Below are positions 9,777 through 20,710 of a stretch of DNA of 64,000 nucleotides, piece after piece. This stretch comes from Methylophilus sp. TWE2. Its GTDB lineage: Bacteria; Pseudomonadota; Gammaproteobacteria; Burkholderiales; Methylophilaceae. The stretch is taken from the NCBI RefSeq assembly GCF_001183865.1, contig NZ_CP012020.1, forward strand, positions 682,001-746,000, in the 5' to 3' direction. The position numbers and the translations under genes were made by a program. A model generated the notes under the pieces. That model worked only from the letters and a program-made list of their open reading frames with translations. It ran no database searches and was not told where the DNA came from. Position 1 is the stretch's first letter; each line of letters begins with the position of its first letter.

Positions 9777-9805
9777 AATCTGTACTCAATAGGTGATGAC
9801 AGTGA

Positions 9806-11635
9806 TTAACCGATGTGCAATTTCTCAATCTTGCGGCGGTAGCCGTACAAGAGATTGACCAGTGCACGTGAAACCAGCACCGCGCTAAACATAGAAGTCA
9901 TTATCCCCAGCACGTGGACCACCGCAAAGCCTTTAATCGGGCCGGTACCAAACATAAACAGCGCCAGACCTGCAATGAGTGTGGTCACGTTGGAGTCGAG
10001 GATGGTGTCAAACGCACGGTCATAACCGGCGTGGATGCTTGCTTGCGGCGTATTGCCGTTACGCAGCTCTTCACGGATACGCTCGTTGATCAACACGTTG
10101 GCGTCAATCGCCATGCCCAGTGCCAGGGCAATCGCTGCCAGGCCAGGCAAGGTTAGTGTGGCTTGCAGCATGGAAAGAATCGCTACCAGCAACAACAGGT
10201 TCACACCTAAAGCCATGACTGATACGCCGCCAAACACCAGGTAATACACAATCATCATCACGGCAATGGCAGCAAAGCCCCACAACGTAGAGTGCACGCC
10301 GCGTCTGATGTTTTCTTCACCCATGCTCGGGCCCACAGTACGTTCTTCGATGATTTCCATCGGCGCTGCCAGTGCACCTGCGCGCAGTAGTAATGAAATG
10401 TCCGTGGCTTCCTGCGCATTGGCCATGCCGGAAATCTGTACGCGGCCTCCACCAATTTCTTCATTGATCACTGGGGCGGTAATGACTTCAGTGCTGCCTT
10501 TTTCAATCAACAAAATCGCCATGCGCTTGCCCACGTTTTCACGTGTCACGTTTTTAAAGATGCCCGCACCGCGGCCATCCAGGGTCACATTGACCACAGA
10601 AGCGCCATTCTGACCATTGACGCCAGGGCCAGCGTCGGTGATTCGGTCACCGGTCAGGACGACGCTTTTCTTAACCAGTACAGGGCGGCCTTCACGGTCA
10701 CTAAACAACTCATCACCGAAGGGCACCTGACCGGTCTGGGCTTTTTGCAGGGTCGCCATGTCGGATTTTTCTTCATCCACCATGCGGATTTCCAGCGTCG
10801 CCGTACGGCCCAGGATTTCCTTGGCTTTAGCGGTATCCTGCACACCAGGCAATTGCACCACAATACGGTCCAGGCCTTGTTGTTGCACGATAGGCTCAGC
10901 TACGCCCAGTTCATTGATCCGGTTATGAAGGGTTTGCAGGTTCTGCTTAAGCGCAAACTCCTGAATACGTTTTTGCGCCATGACGCTCATGCTGGCCGTC
11001 AGGCTGAAGTCTTTATCACTGCCGGAAATTTTGTAGGTCAGGTCAGAAAAGTCTTTAGCCAACAGGTTGCGCGCCCTGGTCGCTTCGGCTTCTGATTCAA
11101 ATTTCACCACCACGACCTGTCCCTGGCGCTCAATACCGTAGTAGTTGATTTTTTCTTTGCGCAAAGACATGCGGAAGTCACCCACAGTGCTTTCAGCCGC
11201 TTTGTCCAGTGCCGCTTTCATATCCACTTGCAGCAGAAAATGCACACCGCCACGTAAGTCCAGACCCAAATACATAGGTTTGGCACCTATGCTTTGCAAC
11301 CAGCCTGGTGTTTGTGGCACCAGGTTGAGCGCAACGGTATAGTCTTTGCCGAGGTTGGCGACCAACTTGTCTTTTGCCAGCAATTGCGTATCCGTTGTGG
11401 CAAAACGTACCTTGACACCACTGGCATCCATAAACAGCCCGTCAAACGGGATGTTAGCCAGTTTAAGTGTGCTTTCCACTTTCTCCAGCAGACTCTCGTC
11501 TAGCTTGAGTGATGTTTTTGCCGGGCTGATTTGCACTGCAGGCGATTCACCAAAAAAGTTTGGGATCGTGTACAGCAGGCCAATGATAATCACTGTGCCG
11601 ATCAGCACGAATTTCCATATTGGATAACGGTTCAT
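9806..11635 (-). CDS. secD: Protein translocase subunit SecD
   Basis: Partner of SecF in the SecDF-YajC complex. The 609 residues contain an N-terminal helix, the large periplasmic P1 region with LGLDLRGGVHFL, and five C-terminal membrane segments including GMAIDANVLINERIREE. It is the middle gene of yajC-secD-secF, with 59 bases to yajC. Confidence 0.98.
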   Translation of the reverse strand: MNRYPIWKFVLIGTVIIIGLLYTIPNFFGESPAVQISPAKTSLKLDESLLEKVESTLKLANIPFDGLFMDASGVKVRFATTDTQLLAKDKLVANLGKDYTVALNLVPQTPGWLQSIGAKPMYLGLDLRGGVHFLLQVDMKAALDKAAESTVGDFRMSLRKEKINYYGIERQGQVVVVKFESEAEATRARNLLAKDFSDLTYKISGSDKDFSLTASMSVMAQKRIQEFALKQNLQTLHNRINELGVAEPIVQQQGLDRIVVQLPGVQDTAKAKEILGRTATLEIRMVDEEKSDMATLQKAQTGQVPFGDELFSDREGRPVLVKKSVVLTGDRITDAGPGVNGQNGASVVNVTLDGRGAGIFKNVTRENVGKRMAILLIEKGSTEVITAPVINEEIGGGRVQISGMANAQEATDISLLLRAGALAAPMEIIEERTVGPSMGEENIRRGVHSTLWGFAAIAVMMIVYYLVFGGVSVMALGVNLLLLVAILSMLQATLTLPGLAAIALALGMAIDANVLINERIREELRNGNTPQASIHAGYDRAFDTILDSNVTTLIAGLALFMFGTGPIKGFAVVHVLGIMTSMFSAVLVSRALVNLLYGYRRKIEKLHIG

Positions 11636-11694
11636 AAGAAACTCTTGGTCGAAATGAAAGACGCTTTAGTCTTTGATTCGTATAAATTGATTGA

Positions 11695-12009
11695 TTAAAT
11701 GGATTTCAGGGTGCCTGCAGGCAGCAGGGTTTGTACCGTATGTTTCTGTACATTCACTACCGTATTGGCTGCAATTTCAATGCTGACAAAGTTTTCACCC
11801 ACTTTAGTCACCTTGCCGACGATGCCACCGGTTGTGGCCACTTCGTCGCCTGCTTTTAATGTTTCCAGCATGGATTTATGCTGTTTGGCCTGCTTGATTT
11901 GCGGACGGATCAACATAAAGTAAAACAAGACGAAAATTACCACCATGGGTAAGAAACTCATGATGTCGGTGGCGGGGGCGCTGGCCGCATAGGCGTTGCT
12001 GATAAACAT
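11695..12009 (-). CDS. yajC: Sec translocon accessory subunit YajC
   Basis: Small single-span protein (104 residues) that associates with SecDF. It shows the hydrophobic segment IMSFLPMVVIFVLFYFMLIRP followed by the cytosolic domain with GDEVATTGGIVGKV. First gene of the yajC-secD-secF block. The usual upstream neighbour tgt is present but is about 1 kb away, separated by repeat elements. Confidence 0.96.
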   Translation of the reverse strand: MFISNAYAASAPATDIMSFLPMVVIFVLFYFMLIRPQIKQAKQHKSMLETLKAGDEVATTGGIVGKVTKVGENFVSIEIAANTVVNVQKHTVQTLLPAGTLKSI

Positions 12010-12235
12010 ATTTTTTGTTCCTGAATCAATCTACGAGATAACTCGCGATTCTAGCACAGGCAGGAGAAGAATAAACGGCAGGGTGTGATTCGAGGATAAT
12101 GAGCGTTGATTTGGCGAAAAGTATTTTATGGACACCGTGATTCCGGCATGGAGTGTTACAAGGGTTTCACAGAGCAAGCTCTGCGCCTGCGAAATGGATG
12201 TTTTGCAGAACCGGTTGGCTAAGCAACAAATCGTC

Positions 12236-12255
12236 ATTCCGGCGTAGGCCGGAAT
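12236..12255. repeat. REP-like palindrome ATTCCGGC-GTAG-GCCGGAAT
   Basis: Perfect 8-bp arms (12236-12243 and 12248-12255) around GTAG. A partial second copy (GATTCCGGCATGG) begins near 12138. The motif resembles short palindromes scattered between genes in many proteobacteria. The span 12010-12344 holds no convincing gene. Confidence 0.6.
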
Positions 12256-12350
12256 CCAGGCGTGGTGTGATTGCAATAAAAGGTTGTTCTTTGTTTGGAA
12301 GGGTGGGTATGCATGCCCACGCGTTAGTGAATGTTTGTCGGGTTGCTTTT

Positions 12351-12602
12351 CGCTTTTTCAGCGAGTGACTTTTCTTTGCTTGCCCAAAGAATAAGTCACC
12401 AAAAGAAATGCACCCTAGCTTCCGCTTTTATCCTGCGTTGCTCGACCTAGGACTTTCGTCCGTTGCTTTGCCAGACTTAGGCCAAGCGGTCACGAAACTC
12501 GACCTGGCAGCTCACAAAGTGCGTGAGCTGCTGCGGGACTCGAACAGTCGCTCCCTTTACTCTTGTTTTGGCTGCGCTACTCGGCGCGTCAGATAGGGGC
12601 CC
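12351..12602 (+). repeat. Structured intergenic element, copy L
   Basis: Non-coding stretch with three hairpins in order: CGC/GCG at 12351-12363; GTGACTTTTCTTTG / CAAAGAATAAGTCAC around loop CTTGCC at 12365-12399; and GCAGCTCAC / GTGAGCTGC around a 7-base loop at 12507-12531. It then ends in a 30-base sequence (12573-12602) closing with GGGGCCC. Copy R, in opposite orientation at 12763-12986, has the same order of parts with different stem sequences that still pair, plus conserved blocks such as CTAGCTTCCGCTT. From memory it resembles widely spread but poorly characterised intergenic elements of beta- and gammaproteobacteria. Confidence 0.7.
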
Positions 12603-12762
12603 ATGAAAAGCACACGCTTTCACTTAAGTGGAATTCTTTGCATTGCATCACGCTCGATCACCGTGAAAAAAATGGTTTTAGTTTCAGCTTTGAAGTGAAA
12701 AGTTACCTAGCGCCCCTGAATTTAACATGTCCAGCGAACGTTTCATCGTGGTGGGTTTGAAC

Positions 12763-12986
12763 GGGCCCCTATCTGACGCGCCGAGTAGCGCAATCAGCGT
12801 GGGAGCATTCGGCCAGCGGCTGTCCGAGTTCCGCGGTGGCTTGCGCAGTGTGCAAGCCGCTAGGGCGAGTTTCGCTGGACGCCCACGATGACGAGCAACG
12901 CAGGGAACAAGCGGAAGCTAGAGTGTCTTGTTCTTTGCCTTCTTTCTTATGGACAAGCATAAGAAAGAATGGTCGCCTACAGGCGA
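12763..12986 (-). repeat. Structured intergenic element, copy R (inverted)
   Basis: Inverted, diverged copy of the element at 12351-12602. The 30 bases 12763-12792 are the perfect reverse complement of 12573-12602. On the minus strand it holds the same three hairpins: TCGCC/GGCGA (12973-12986); a perfect 12-bp stem around loop CTTGTC (12940-12969); and GGCTTGC/GCAAGCC around a 7-base loop (12838-12858). The 160 bases between the two copies hold nothing recognisable. Confidence 0.7.
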
Positions 12987-13053
12987 AAGAGAAAGCTAAT
13001 TTTCTGTGGCGCCACAATTGGAGACATTCGCTGAGTTATTACCATGCAAATGC

Positions 13054-14280
<1,227 letters not shown>

Positions 14281-14399
14281 TTAGCACAGCGTGATGACGC
14301 CTCCTGACCATGCATGAGTGCTTTTTCGTCGGCTGACCGTGCTTGCATTTTTTGTCATTGCCCGCAACAATGCGCATATCTCCATTGTTTATCTTTCTT

Positions 14400-15191
14400 A
14401 TGTCTGACTCACAAACCCGCTTATCAAGACGTGAAGAACATACTAGTTTGCGTCAGCGTGGCATTTATCTGCTCCCCAATTTATTCACCTCCGCAGCATT
14501 ATTCGGTGGGTTTTATGCCATCGTTCAGGCGATGAACCAGCATTTTGAGCAATCGGCGATTGCGATTTTTATCGCGATGGTGATGGATGGTCTTGATGGT
14601 CGCGTCGCACGCATGACCAAAACCCAAAGTGCATTCGGTGCGGAATACGACAGTTTGGCCGATATGGTGTCGTTTGGGGTAGCACCGGCATTGATCATGT
14701 ATGTGTGGGCATTGCAGCCCATGAACAAGCTGGGCTGGATTGCCGCGTTTATTTACTGTGCCTGTGCAGCGTTACGACTGGCCCGTTTTAATACCAAGCT
14801 TGATGACCCGTTCCAGGATAAGCGATTCTTCCAGGGCTTGCCCAGCCCCGCAGCTGCGGCTTTGCTGGCAGGCTTTGTCTGGGTCTCCTACGAATACAAT
14901 ATTGATGGCCGCGAGATTTTCTTTGGCGCCTTGCAAGTGAAGTGGATTGCCTGGTTCCTGACCATCTTCGCGGCTGGCTCCATGGTGTCTGACCTCAAGT
15001 TTTATAGCGGCAAGGATATCAATCTCAGGCATTCAGTGCCGTTTGTGGCGATCTTGGCGGTAGTGATGGCATTTGTGCTGATTTCATATAGTCCGCCAGA
15101 AGTGTTGTTCAGCGTGGTGTTTGTGTACGCCTTGTCCGGGTACTATATGTGGGTGCGTGGCAGGCTAGAAGCAAAGAAAACGGGCCCCTAA
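14400..15191 (+). CDS. pssA: CDP-diacylglycerol--serine O-phosphatidyltransferase
   Basis: Makes phosphatidylserine from CDP-diacylglycerol and serine, the first step toward phosphatidylethanolamine. Contains the CDP-alcohol phosphatidyltransferase signature DG-x2-AR-x8-G-x3-D-x3-D at DGRVAR...GAEYDSLAD, and several membrane helices. The frame is open further up (14343), but ATG 14400 gives the usual N-terminus ahead of LLPNLFTSAALFGG. A terminator follows, then leuA. Confidence 0.94.
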   Translation: MSDSQTRLSRREEHTSLRQRGIYLLPNLFTSAALFGGFYAIVQAMNQHFEQSAIAIFIAMVMDGLDGRVARMTKTQSAFGAEYDSLADMVSFGVAPALIMYVWALQPMNKLGWIAAFIYCACAALRLARFNTKLDDPFQDKRFFQGLPSPAAAALLAGFVWVSYEYNIDGREIFFGALQVKWIAWFLTIFAAGSMVSDLKFYSGKDINLRHSVPFVAILAVVMAFVLISYSPPEVLFSVVFVYALSGYYMWVRGRLEAKKTGP

Positions 15192-15208
15192 GAGTTGCAG
15201 AGATAAAG

Positions 15209-15237
15209 AAAACGCGTCTTCCAGGCGCGTTTTTTTA
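15209..15237 (+). terminator. Rho-independent terminator after pssA
   Basis: Stem AAAACGCG (15209-15216) pairs with CGCGTTTT (15226-15233), and the T-run continues to 15237. It lies 18 bases past the pssA stop. Confidence 0.85.
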
Positions 15238-15317
15238 TGCATGACACTCACTGGCTAAGGTGTGGTCAATTGTAGGACAAGCGAGTAAAATTCCCGCCTA
15301 CCAGATTAGGAACATTC

Positions 15318-16850
15318 ATGGAACAAATTATTATTTTTGATACCACGCTGCGTGATGGGGAGCAAAGCCCAGGGGCAGCGATGACCAAAGAAGAAAAAAT
15401 CCGTATTGCCCGCCAGCTGGAAAAGCTGGGCGTGGATGTGATTGAAGCCGGCTTTGCGGCGGCCAGCCCAGGTGATTTTGATGCGATCTCTGAAATCGCT
15501 AAAGTGATTAAAACCTCAACAGTGTGCTCACTGGCCCGTGCCAGCGAAAACGATGTGCGGCGTGCGGGCGAGGCGATCCAGCACGCGGCCAAAGGCCGTA
15601 TTCATACCTTTATCGCCACCAGCAAAATCCATATGGAAAACAAGCTGCGCATGACCGAGGACCAGGTGGTTGAGCGGGCCGTGCAGGCCGTGAAATGGGC
15701 GCGCGAATACACAGAAGACGTGGAGTTTTCCGCCGAGGATGCGGTCCGTTCGGAAATCGATTTCCTGGTACGTGTGTTTGAAGCCGTGATTGAAGCCGGT
15801 GCCAAAACTATCAACGTGCCCGATACTGTTGGCTATAGCATTCCCTCCGTGTGGGGTGAGCGCATGGCCGAGCTGATCAAGCGTGTCAAGAACTCTGACA
15901 AGGTGATTTGGTCTACCCATTGCCACAATGACCTGGGCATGGCGGTGGCTAACTCCCTGTCTGCCGTCATGAATGGTGCGCGTCAGGTGGAGTGCACCAT
16001 CAATGGCCTCGGCGAGCGTGCCGGCAATGCCAGCCTTGAAGAAATCGTTATGGCGATTAAAACCCGCAGTGATATTTTCAACCTGACCACGCGTATTGAT
16101 ACCACCCAGATTGTGCCTGCCTCCAAGCTGGTCTCGACGATTACGGGTTACCCGGTGCAGCCGAACAAGGCGATTGTCGGGGCCAATGCGTTTGCACACG
16201 AGTCAGGCATTCACCAGGATGGCGTTCTCAAACACCGCGAAACCTATGAAATCATGCGCGCTGAAGATGTGGGTTGGGGCGCGAATAAACTTACCTTGGG
16301 TAAATTGTCTGGCCGTAATGCTTTCCGCACGCGCTTGAAAGAACTTGGCATTGAGCTTGAAAGTGAAGATGCGCTCAACGCAGCGTTTGCGCGTTTTAAA
16401 GAGCTGGCGGATAAAAAATCCGAGATTTTTGATGAAGACTTGCACGCATTGGTGAGTGATGAAGTGGTGCAGGATACTGCAGAATTGTTCAAACTGGCAT
16501 ATCTGCAGGTCGCGTCACAAACCGGTGAAATTCCGCATGCCATTTTAACCTTGGGCATTGATGGCGCAGAGCAGCGTACGGAAGCCAACGGTGGCGGCCC
16601 GGTCGATGCGACCTTCAAAGCGATTGAAAACGTGGTGAAAAGTGAATCCGAATTGTTGCTTTACTCTGTGAACAACATCACTAGCGGCACGGATGCGCAA
16701 GGTGAGGTCACGGTGCGCCTCGCTAAAGGTGGCCGCATCGTCAATGGGCAGGGCGCTGATACTGACATTGTGGTTGCTTCTGCCAAGGCTTATTTAAATG
16801 CTTTGAATAAGTTGTATGCCAAACCGGAAAAACTGAATCCGCAAGTGTAA
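15318..16850 (+). CDS. leuA: 2-isopropylmalate synthase
   Basis: First committed step of leucine synthesis: acetyl-CoA plus 2-oxoisovalerate to 2-isopropylmalate. The 510 residues contain the TIM-barrel catalytic domain with [12 protein letters not shown] near the N-terminus and the metal-binding [15 protein letters not shown]. The C-terminal LeuA allosteric domain (about 370-505) binds leucine. Adjacent to pssA, an arrangement seen in other betaproteobacteria. A strong terminator follows. Confidence 0.98.
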   Translation: MEQIIIFDTTLRDGEQSPGAAMTKEEKIRIARQLEKLGVDVIEAGFAAASPGDFDAISEIAKVIKTSTVCSLARASENDVRRAGEAIQHAAKGRIHTFIATSKIHMENKLRMTEDQVVERAVQAVKWAREYTEDVEFSAEDAVRSEIDFLVRVFEAVIEAGAKTINVPDTVGYSIPSVWGERMAELIKRVKNSDKVIWSTHCHNDLGMAVANSLSAVMNGARQVECTINGLGERAGNASLEEIVMAIKTRSDIFNLTTRIDTTQIVPASKLVSTITGYPVQPNKAIVGANAFAHESGIHQDGVLKHRETYEIMRAEDVGWGANKLTLGKLSGRNAFRTRLKELGIELESEDALNAAFARFKELADKKSEIFDEDLHALVSDEVVQDTAELFKLAYLQVASQTGEIPHAILTLGIDGAEQRTEANGGGPVDATFKAIENVVKSESELLLYSVNNITSGTDAQGEVTVRLAKGGRIVNGQGADTDIVVASAKAYLNALNKLYAKPEKLNPQV

Positions 16851-16863
16851 TCACGGTATTGGC

Positions 16864-16906
16864 AAACGCTTGCTGTGGACCAAACAGCAAGCGTTTTTAT
16901 TTTTTG
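16864..16906 (+). terminator. Rho-independent terminator after leuA
   Basis: Perfect 12-bp stem AAACGCTTGCTG / CAGCAAGCGTTT (16864-16875, 16885-16896) followed by TTATTTTTT. Confidence 0.9.
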
Positions 16907-16924
16907 GAGAAAGGTTAAGTCGAG

Positions 16925-17818
16925 ATGGCGCAGAAAAATCAATGGTGGCTCGTGATCATTGCGCTGAGCTGCACCTATTTCATCTGGGGCTCCACCTATC
17001 TCTTCATCAAATACGCCATTGAGAGCTTCCCGCCTTTTATCATGGTGGGTATCCGATTCACGATTGCTGGTGCTTTGCTGTATGGCATCTTGCGCAGCAT
17101 GGGGCATGCAGCACCTACAGTTGCGCAATGGCGTGGTGCGGCTTGGGTAGGGTTATTGTTACCCGTGCTTGGCAATGGCACCGTCTCGAATGTGCAATTA
17201 CATGTCTCGTCCAGTGTTGCCGCGTTGTCGATTGCCACAGCACCCATCTGGATGGCTGTTTTTTCCAGCTTATGGGGGCACAAGATCAGCCGCCACGAGT
17301 GGCTGGGGATAGGCATTGGCCTGGTCGGGATTTTGTTATTGAATACCCGTGGCAGTTTGCAAGGCGACTGGCTCAGTGCGGGTTTACTGATGTTTGCGGC
17401 GGCTTCGTGGTCGCTGGGCTCAGTGTGGAGCAAGCATATGGCCATGCCAAGCGGCTTGATGGGCGCCGCCAGCCAGATGTTATGCGGCGGACTGATTGCA
17501 TTTTTATTCAGCGTCGCGTTTGATGAGCATTTGCCCGCCCATATTTCGGCACAGTCATGGGCTGCAATAGGCTTTTTAATTGTGCCCGGCTCCATGATTG
17601 CTTTCTCGGCGTACCATTGGCTGCTGCATCATGTGCGGCCATTGGTCGCCAGCAGCAATACCTTCGTCAATCCGGTGGTGGCCTTTGTGGTCGGCGTCTG
17701 GTTTGCCAATGAGCATATCCATGTCATGGAATATATTGCGCTGGCCGTGATCCTGGTCGGCGTGTTTCTGGTGCTGACCTCAACGACTGAAGCCGTGCCC
17801 GAGGAACAGATTGTTTAA
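16925..17818 (+). CDS. EamA/DMT-family transporter (YedA-like)
   Basis: Inner-membrane transporter of 297 residues with ten predicted helices arranged as two EamA repeats. The first begins FIWGSTYLFIKYAIESFPPF, a pattern typical of the family. The substrate is unknown; relatives export amino acids or other metabolites. A GGAGAAAGG sequence upstream supports ATG 16925. The HAD phosphatase gene follows after 20 bases, so the two are probably co-transcribed. Confidence 0.88.
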   Translation: MAQKNQWWLVIIALSCTYFIWGSTYLFIKYAIESFPPFIMVGIRFTIAGALLYGILRSMGHAAPTVAQWRGAAWVGLLLPVLGNGTVSNVQLHVSSSVAALSIATAPIWMAVFSSLWGHKISRHEWLGIGIGLVGILLLNTRGSLQGDWLSAGLLMFAAASWSLGSVWSKHMAMPSGLMGAASQMLCGGLIAFLFSVAFDEHLPAHISAQSWAAIGFLIVPGSMIAFSAYHWLLHHVRPLVASSNTFVNPVVAFVVGVWFANEHIHVMEYIALAVILVGVFLVLTSTTEAVPEEQIV

Positions 17819-17838
17819 TTATTCAAGAAGTTGATTTT

Positions 17839-18507
17839 ATGAAACAAAACCTGGCGTTATTTGATTTGGACAATACCCTGCTGGCCGGGGATAGTGACTA
17901 TAACTGGAGTGTGTTTTTAATCAGCGAAGGTTTGCTCGATGCCGAGCAGCACAAGTCTTGCAATGAACAGTTTTATGAAGACTATAAAAACGGCTGCCTG
18001 GATATTTATGCTTTCCTCAAGTTCCAGTTACAGCCTTTGGCGCAGCATCCCAAAGCTTTTCTGGATGAACTGCATAAAAAATACATGGAAACAGTCATCC
18101 GCCCGATGATGACGCAAAAAGCCCAGGACCTGGTCAACCAGCATAAAGCCAATGGCGATTTGTGTATGGTGATTACGGCGACCAACAGCTTTGTCACCAA
18201 GCCAATTGCCACTGCCTATGGTATTGAACACCTGATAGGCACAGACCCTGAAATGGTCGATGGACAATTTACCGGTGGCGTCAGTGGCACACCCAGTTTC
18301 CAGCAGGGTAAAGTGACGCGCCTGAATGAATGGCTGGCGGCCCGAGGGCAAAGCTTGGCGGACTTTGAAATCAGTTACTTTTATAGTGATTCACACAACG
18401 ACTTGCCATTAATGAAACTGGTGACTAACCCGGTAGCCGTCGATGCAGACCCCACGTTGACTGCGTATGCCACCGAGCATGGCTGGCCACACATTAGCCT
18501 GCGCTAA
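17839..18507 (+). CDS. HAD-IB family hydrolase (SerB-like phosphatase)
   Basis: Cytosolic phosphatase of 222 residues. The nucleophile motif FDLDNTLL sits at the N-terminus, followed by a helical cap, the motif II Thr in ITATNSF, and motif IV YSDSHNDLPLM. This set places it in the HAD-IB group that includes phosphoserine phosphatases; the substrate cannot be fixed from sequence. The stop overlaps the convergent outer-membrane protein gene by four bases. Confidence 0.9.
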   Translation: MKQNLALFDLDNTLLAGDSDYNWSVFLISEGLLDAEQHKSCNEQFYEDYKNGCLDIYAFLKFQLQPLAQHPKAFLDELHKKYMETVIRPMMTQKAQDLVNQHKANGDLCMVITATNSFVTKPIATAYGIEHLIGTDPEMVDGQFTGGVSGTPSFQQGKVTRLNEWLAARGQSLADFEISYFYSDSHNDLPLMKLVTNPVAVDADPTLTAYATEHGWPHISLR

Positions 18508-19598
18508 AAGCTGAGTGTCAGTGCCGTGACGGCCATCAGGTTGTTATCGACCAGTCGCGAGCCCTCTTTGTCAAAGATCGCATCGCGGCTGTTTAACTTG
18601 CGCAACTCGTTGCGCCATGCCATGCGCGGGTGAAATCGGTAATCCATGTTGACTGAGTAGCCGGTGGTCTGGAAACCATTGCTGGTACCAGTATTGATAA
18701 TCACACCGTGCCTGTCGTGGTAGTGCTCCAGTCTCGCCGCAAATTGCAGCCGGTCTGAATAAGTGTAACGCAGCACAATATTCGGGCTATACCAAATGTT
18801 GTATTTATCACTGCGAGGCGCCGCCTGTTCAGCGCCGATATCAAAAGCCGTCGTCAGGCCCCATTGCTCATTGAGCTGCCACTGCACGTAAAAATCATGA
18901 AAATAGCGCATCTGCCGTTGGGCGTCGGATTTATCGTTGCCGATAAATGAGCTGCTGTTAATCGTGATTTTGTCACTCGGTTTATAGGTAAGCTGGTGTC
19001 CAATCGCAGGCGTAGTATTGTCGTTGGGTCTATGAATCCGTTGCCAGCCAGTGAGTAATAATCCACTCAGCAGCCACTTGCCATCTGGTGTGGTGTAACT
19101 CAGCTTGGCCCCGGTTTCAAAATAGGGGGAGCTATCGGCCATCAGGCTACGTGTGAGGGTCCAGTTATCTATGCCAATTGCACTCTCAAAACCAAGATGC
19201 GAAGGCATCACGCCCATGTCCAGCCAAAGGTCATGCGCATCGGAAAGCTTTAAGCCGATATTGGCTTCATAAAGATTGCGCAGGCCATGCGGCTCGGCTG
19301 CATAGTTGGCGCGCATATAGGTGCCCGAGCCAAGCGCCAGGTTGGCGCGTACACGTTCGGTGGATAGTGCGGCTTTGAGGATGCCCAGATTAATGCTGGG
19401 GTGGTCAGTCACATTGTGGCTGTACACAAACCCGGGCCGCCTGTCATTGGCAGGCTGGTTAAAGTCATGAATCAGGTAGGTTTCCAGATATGCGCTGAAT
19501 TGCAAGGGTGAGCTGCCGGAGGTGGCTGGCTGTTCTTCTGCCCCGGCTGACAACGACATGCACAACAAGGGCGCAACTAATAATAAGGATGGCTTCAT
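18504..19598 (-). CDS. Outer-membrane beta-barrel protein (OmpL-like, BBP2 type)
   Basis: A 364-residue protein with a signal peptide (LLLVAPLLCMSLSAGA) and alternating amphipathic strands ending in a terminal aromatic residue (ALTLSF), as needed for outer-membrane insertion. The overall pattern matches the putative beta-barrel porin-2 group. Start 19598 (ATG) is chosen because GGAAGTG precedes it; a TTG at 19610 also opens the frame. Function is unknown. Confidence 0.75.
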   Translation of the reverse strand: MKPSLLLVAPLLCMSLSAGAEEQPATSGSSPLQFSAYLETYLIHDFNQPANDRRPGFVYSHNVTDHPSINLGILKAALSTERVRANLALGSGTYMRANYAAEPHGLRNLYEANIGLKLSDAHDLWLDMGVMPSHLGFESAIGIDNWTLTRSLMADSSPYFETGAKLSYTTPDGKWLLSGLLLTGWQRIHRPNDNTTPAIGHQLTYKPSDKITINSSSFIGNDKSDAQRQMRYFHDFYVQWQLNEQWGLTTAFDIGAEQAAPRSDKYNIWYSPNIVLRYTYSDRLQFAARLEHYHDRHGVIINTGTSNGFQTTGYSVNMDYRFHPRMAWRNELRKLNSRDAIFDKEGSRLVDNNLMAVTALTLSF

Positions 19599-19737
19599 GC
19601 TCACTTCCAATGACTATGCGATCAAGAAAGGTCAGCAGAATATGTCGCCGACCCTATCAATCGCATCAACATAGCATGAGGTGAAACTGTTGATTTTGCC
19701 GGAAAGCAGGCAAAAAACCACTTACTTTGAATATGGA

Positions 19738-20562
19738 TTAGCGGCCCAACACGACGTGCAGTACAAAGCGGCTGCCAATGTAAGCCAATAGCAGCAATAC
19801 GAATCCCATTAAAGTCCAGCGTGTGGCGGTTTTGCCGCGCCAGCCGTATTTAAAGCGGCCAAACAGCAGCCAGGCGTAAATCAGCCATGAGGCAATCGAA
19901 AAAATGGTTTTGTGGTTAAACTGCAAAGGTTTGCCGAAGATTTCTTCACTAAATAGCATGCCGCTAATCAGGGTGATGGTGAGCAAAACAAAGCCAACGT
20001 GCAATACTTTAAATAGCAAAGACTCCAGCACCATCAGTGGTGGAAATTCCGGCAAAGCCAACCAGCTGTTTTTCTTGTGCAGGGCACGTTCAGCCATATG
20101 CATGAGGCAGGCGTGCAGGGCGGCAAAGGTAAACAGGCTGTAGGCGACCATGGCAATCAAGATGTGCAGGTTAAACAAGGTGAAGCCGTGCGTGTCCACA
20201 TAATAGTCTTTCACCGCAAAGCCAGGCATGAGTACGAACAGGGCTGCTGGCGGCAACACAAAGGCTTGCAGGCTGCGTAGAGAGTGTTTTAAGTCAGCCA
20301 ACCAGTAAATCAGCACCGTCAGCCATAAAATGGCCGAGAGCGCATAAAAAACACCAAGGTTCAGCGAGCCGATGGCAAAAATATCGCGGTACAGCAGGCC
20401 GCCATGCATGACCAGGCCCAATGCCACCATGGCACTGTGTAGTTGAAACGGAAACGAATTTTCATCCACCGGTTTGCCCTGTGTGGCAATGCGCCAGTAA
20501 TCCAGCGCCACCGCCATGTAAACAAACGCGACAATCAGGTAAGGAAGCAGGTGTTGAGTCAT
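19738..20562 (-). CDS. CcsA/YpjD-like cytochrome c assembly family inner-membrane protein
   Basis: Polytopic membrane protein of 274 residues (ATG 20562) with about eight helices and the conserved HILIAMVAYSLFTFAALHA region of the cytochrome C assembly (CcsA/CcmC) superfamily. In many proteobacteria a YpjD-type gene lies next to ffh, as here. It is divergent from ffh with a 148-base gap. Despite the domain name, a role in heme handling is not proven for this subgroup. Confidence 0.85.
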   Translation of the reverse strand: MTQHLLPYLIVAFVYMAVALDYWRIATQGKPVDENSFPFQLHSAMVALGLVMHGGLLYRDIFAIGSLNLGVFYALSAILWLTVLIYWLADLKHSLRSLQAFVLPPAALFVLMPGFAVKDYYVDTHGFTLFNLHILIAMVAYSLFTFAALHACLMHMAERALHKKNSWLALPEFPPLMVLESLLFKVLHVGFVLLTITLISGMLFSEEIFGKPLQFNHKTIFSIASWLIYAWLLFGRFKYGWRGKTATRWTLMGFVLLLLAYIGSRFVLHVVLGR

Positions 20563-20710
20563 CCTTGCATTATGGCAAAACTCACCGCGTTCGACCAGCA
20601 CGTCACCATGGTCTTGCCAATGTTTGCCATGACTTTATTTTAGGGATGGGCTTGCATGAGGTAAAATTCAAGCCATTACCTATTCATGAATTGTGAAAGA
20701 AAGGCATTCC

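Noticed and set aside
15528..16199. 223-codon minus-strand frame opposite leuA
   Set aside because: Antisense shadow caused by the codon bias of leuA; composition is His/Arg/Gln-rich and no start signal is seen.
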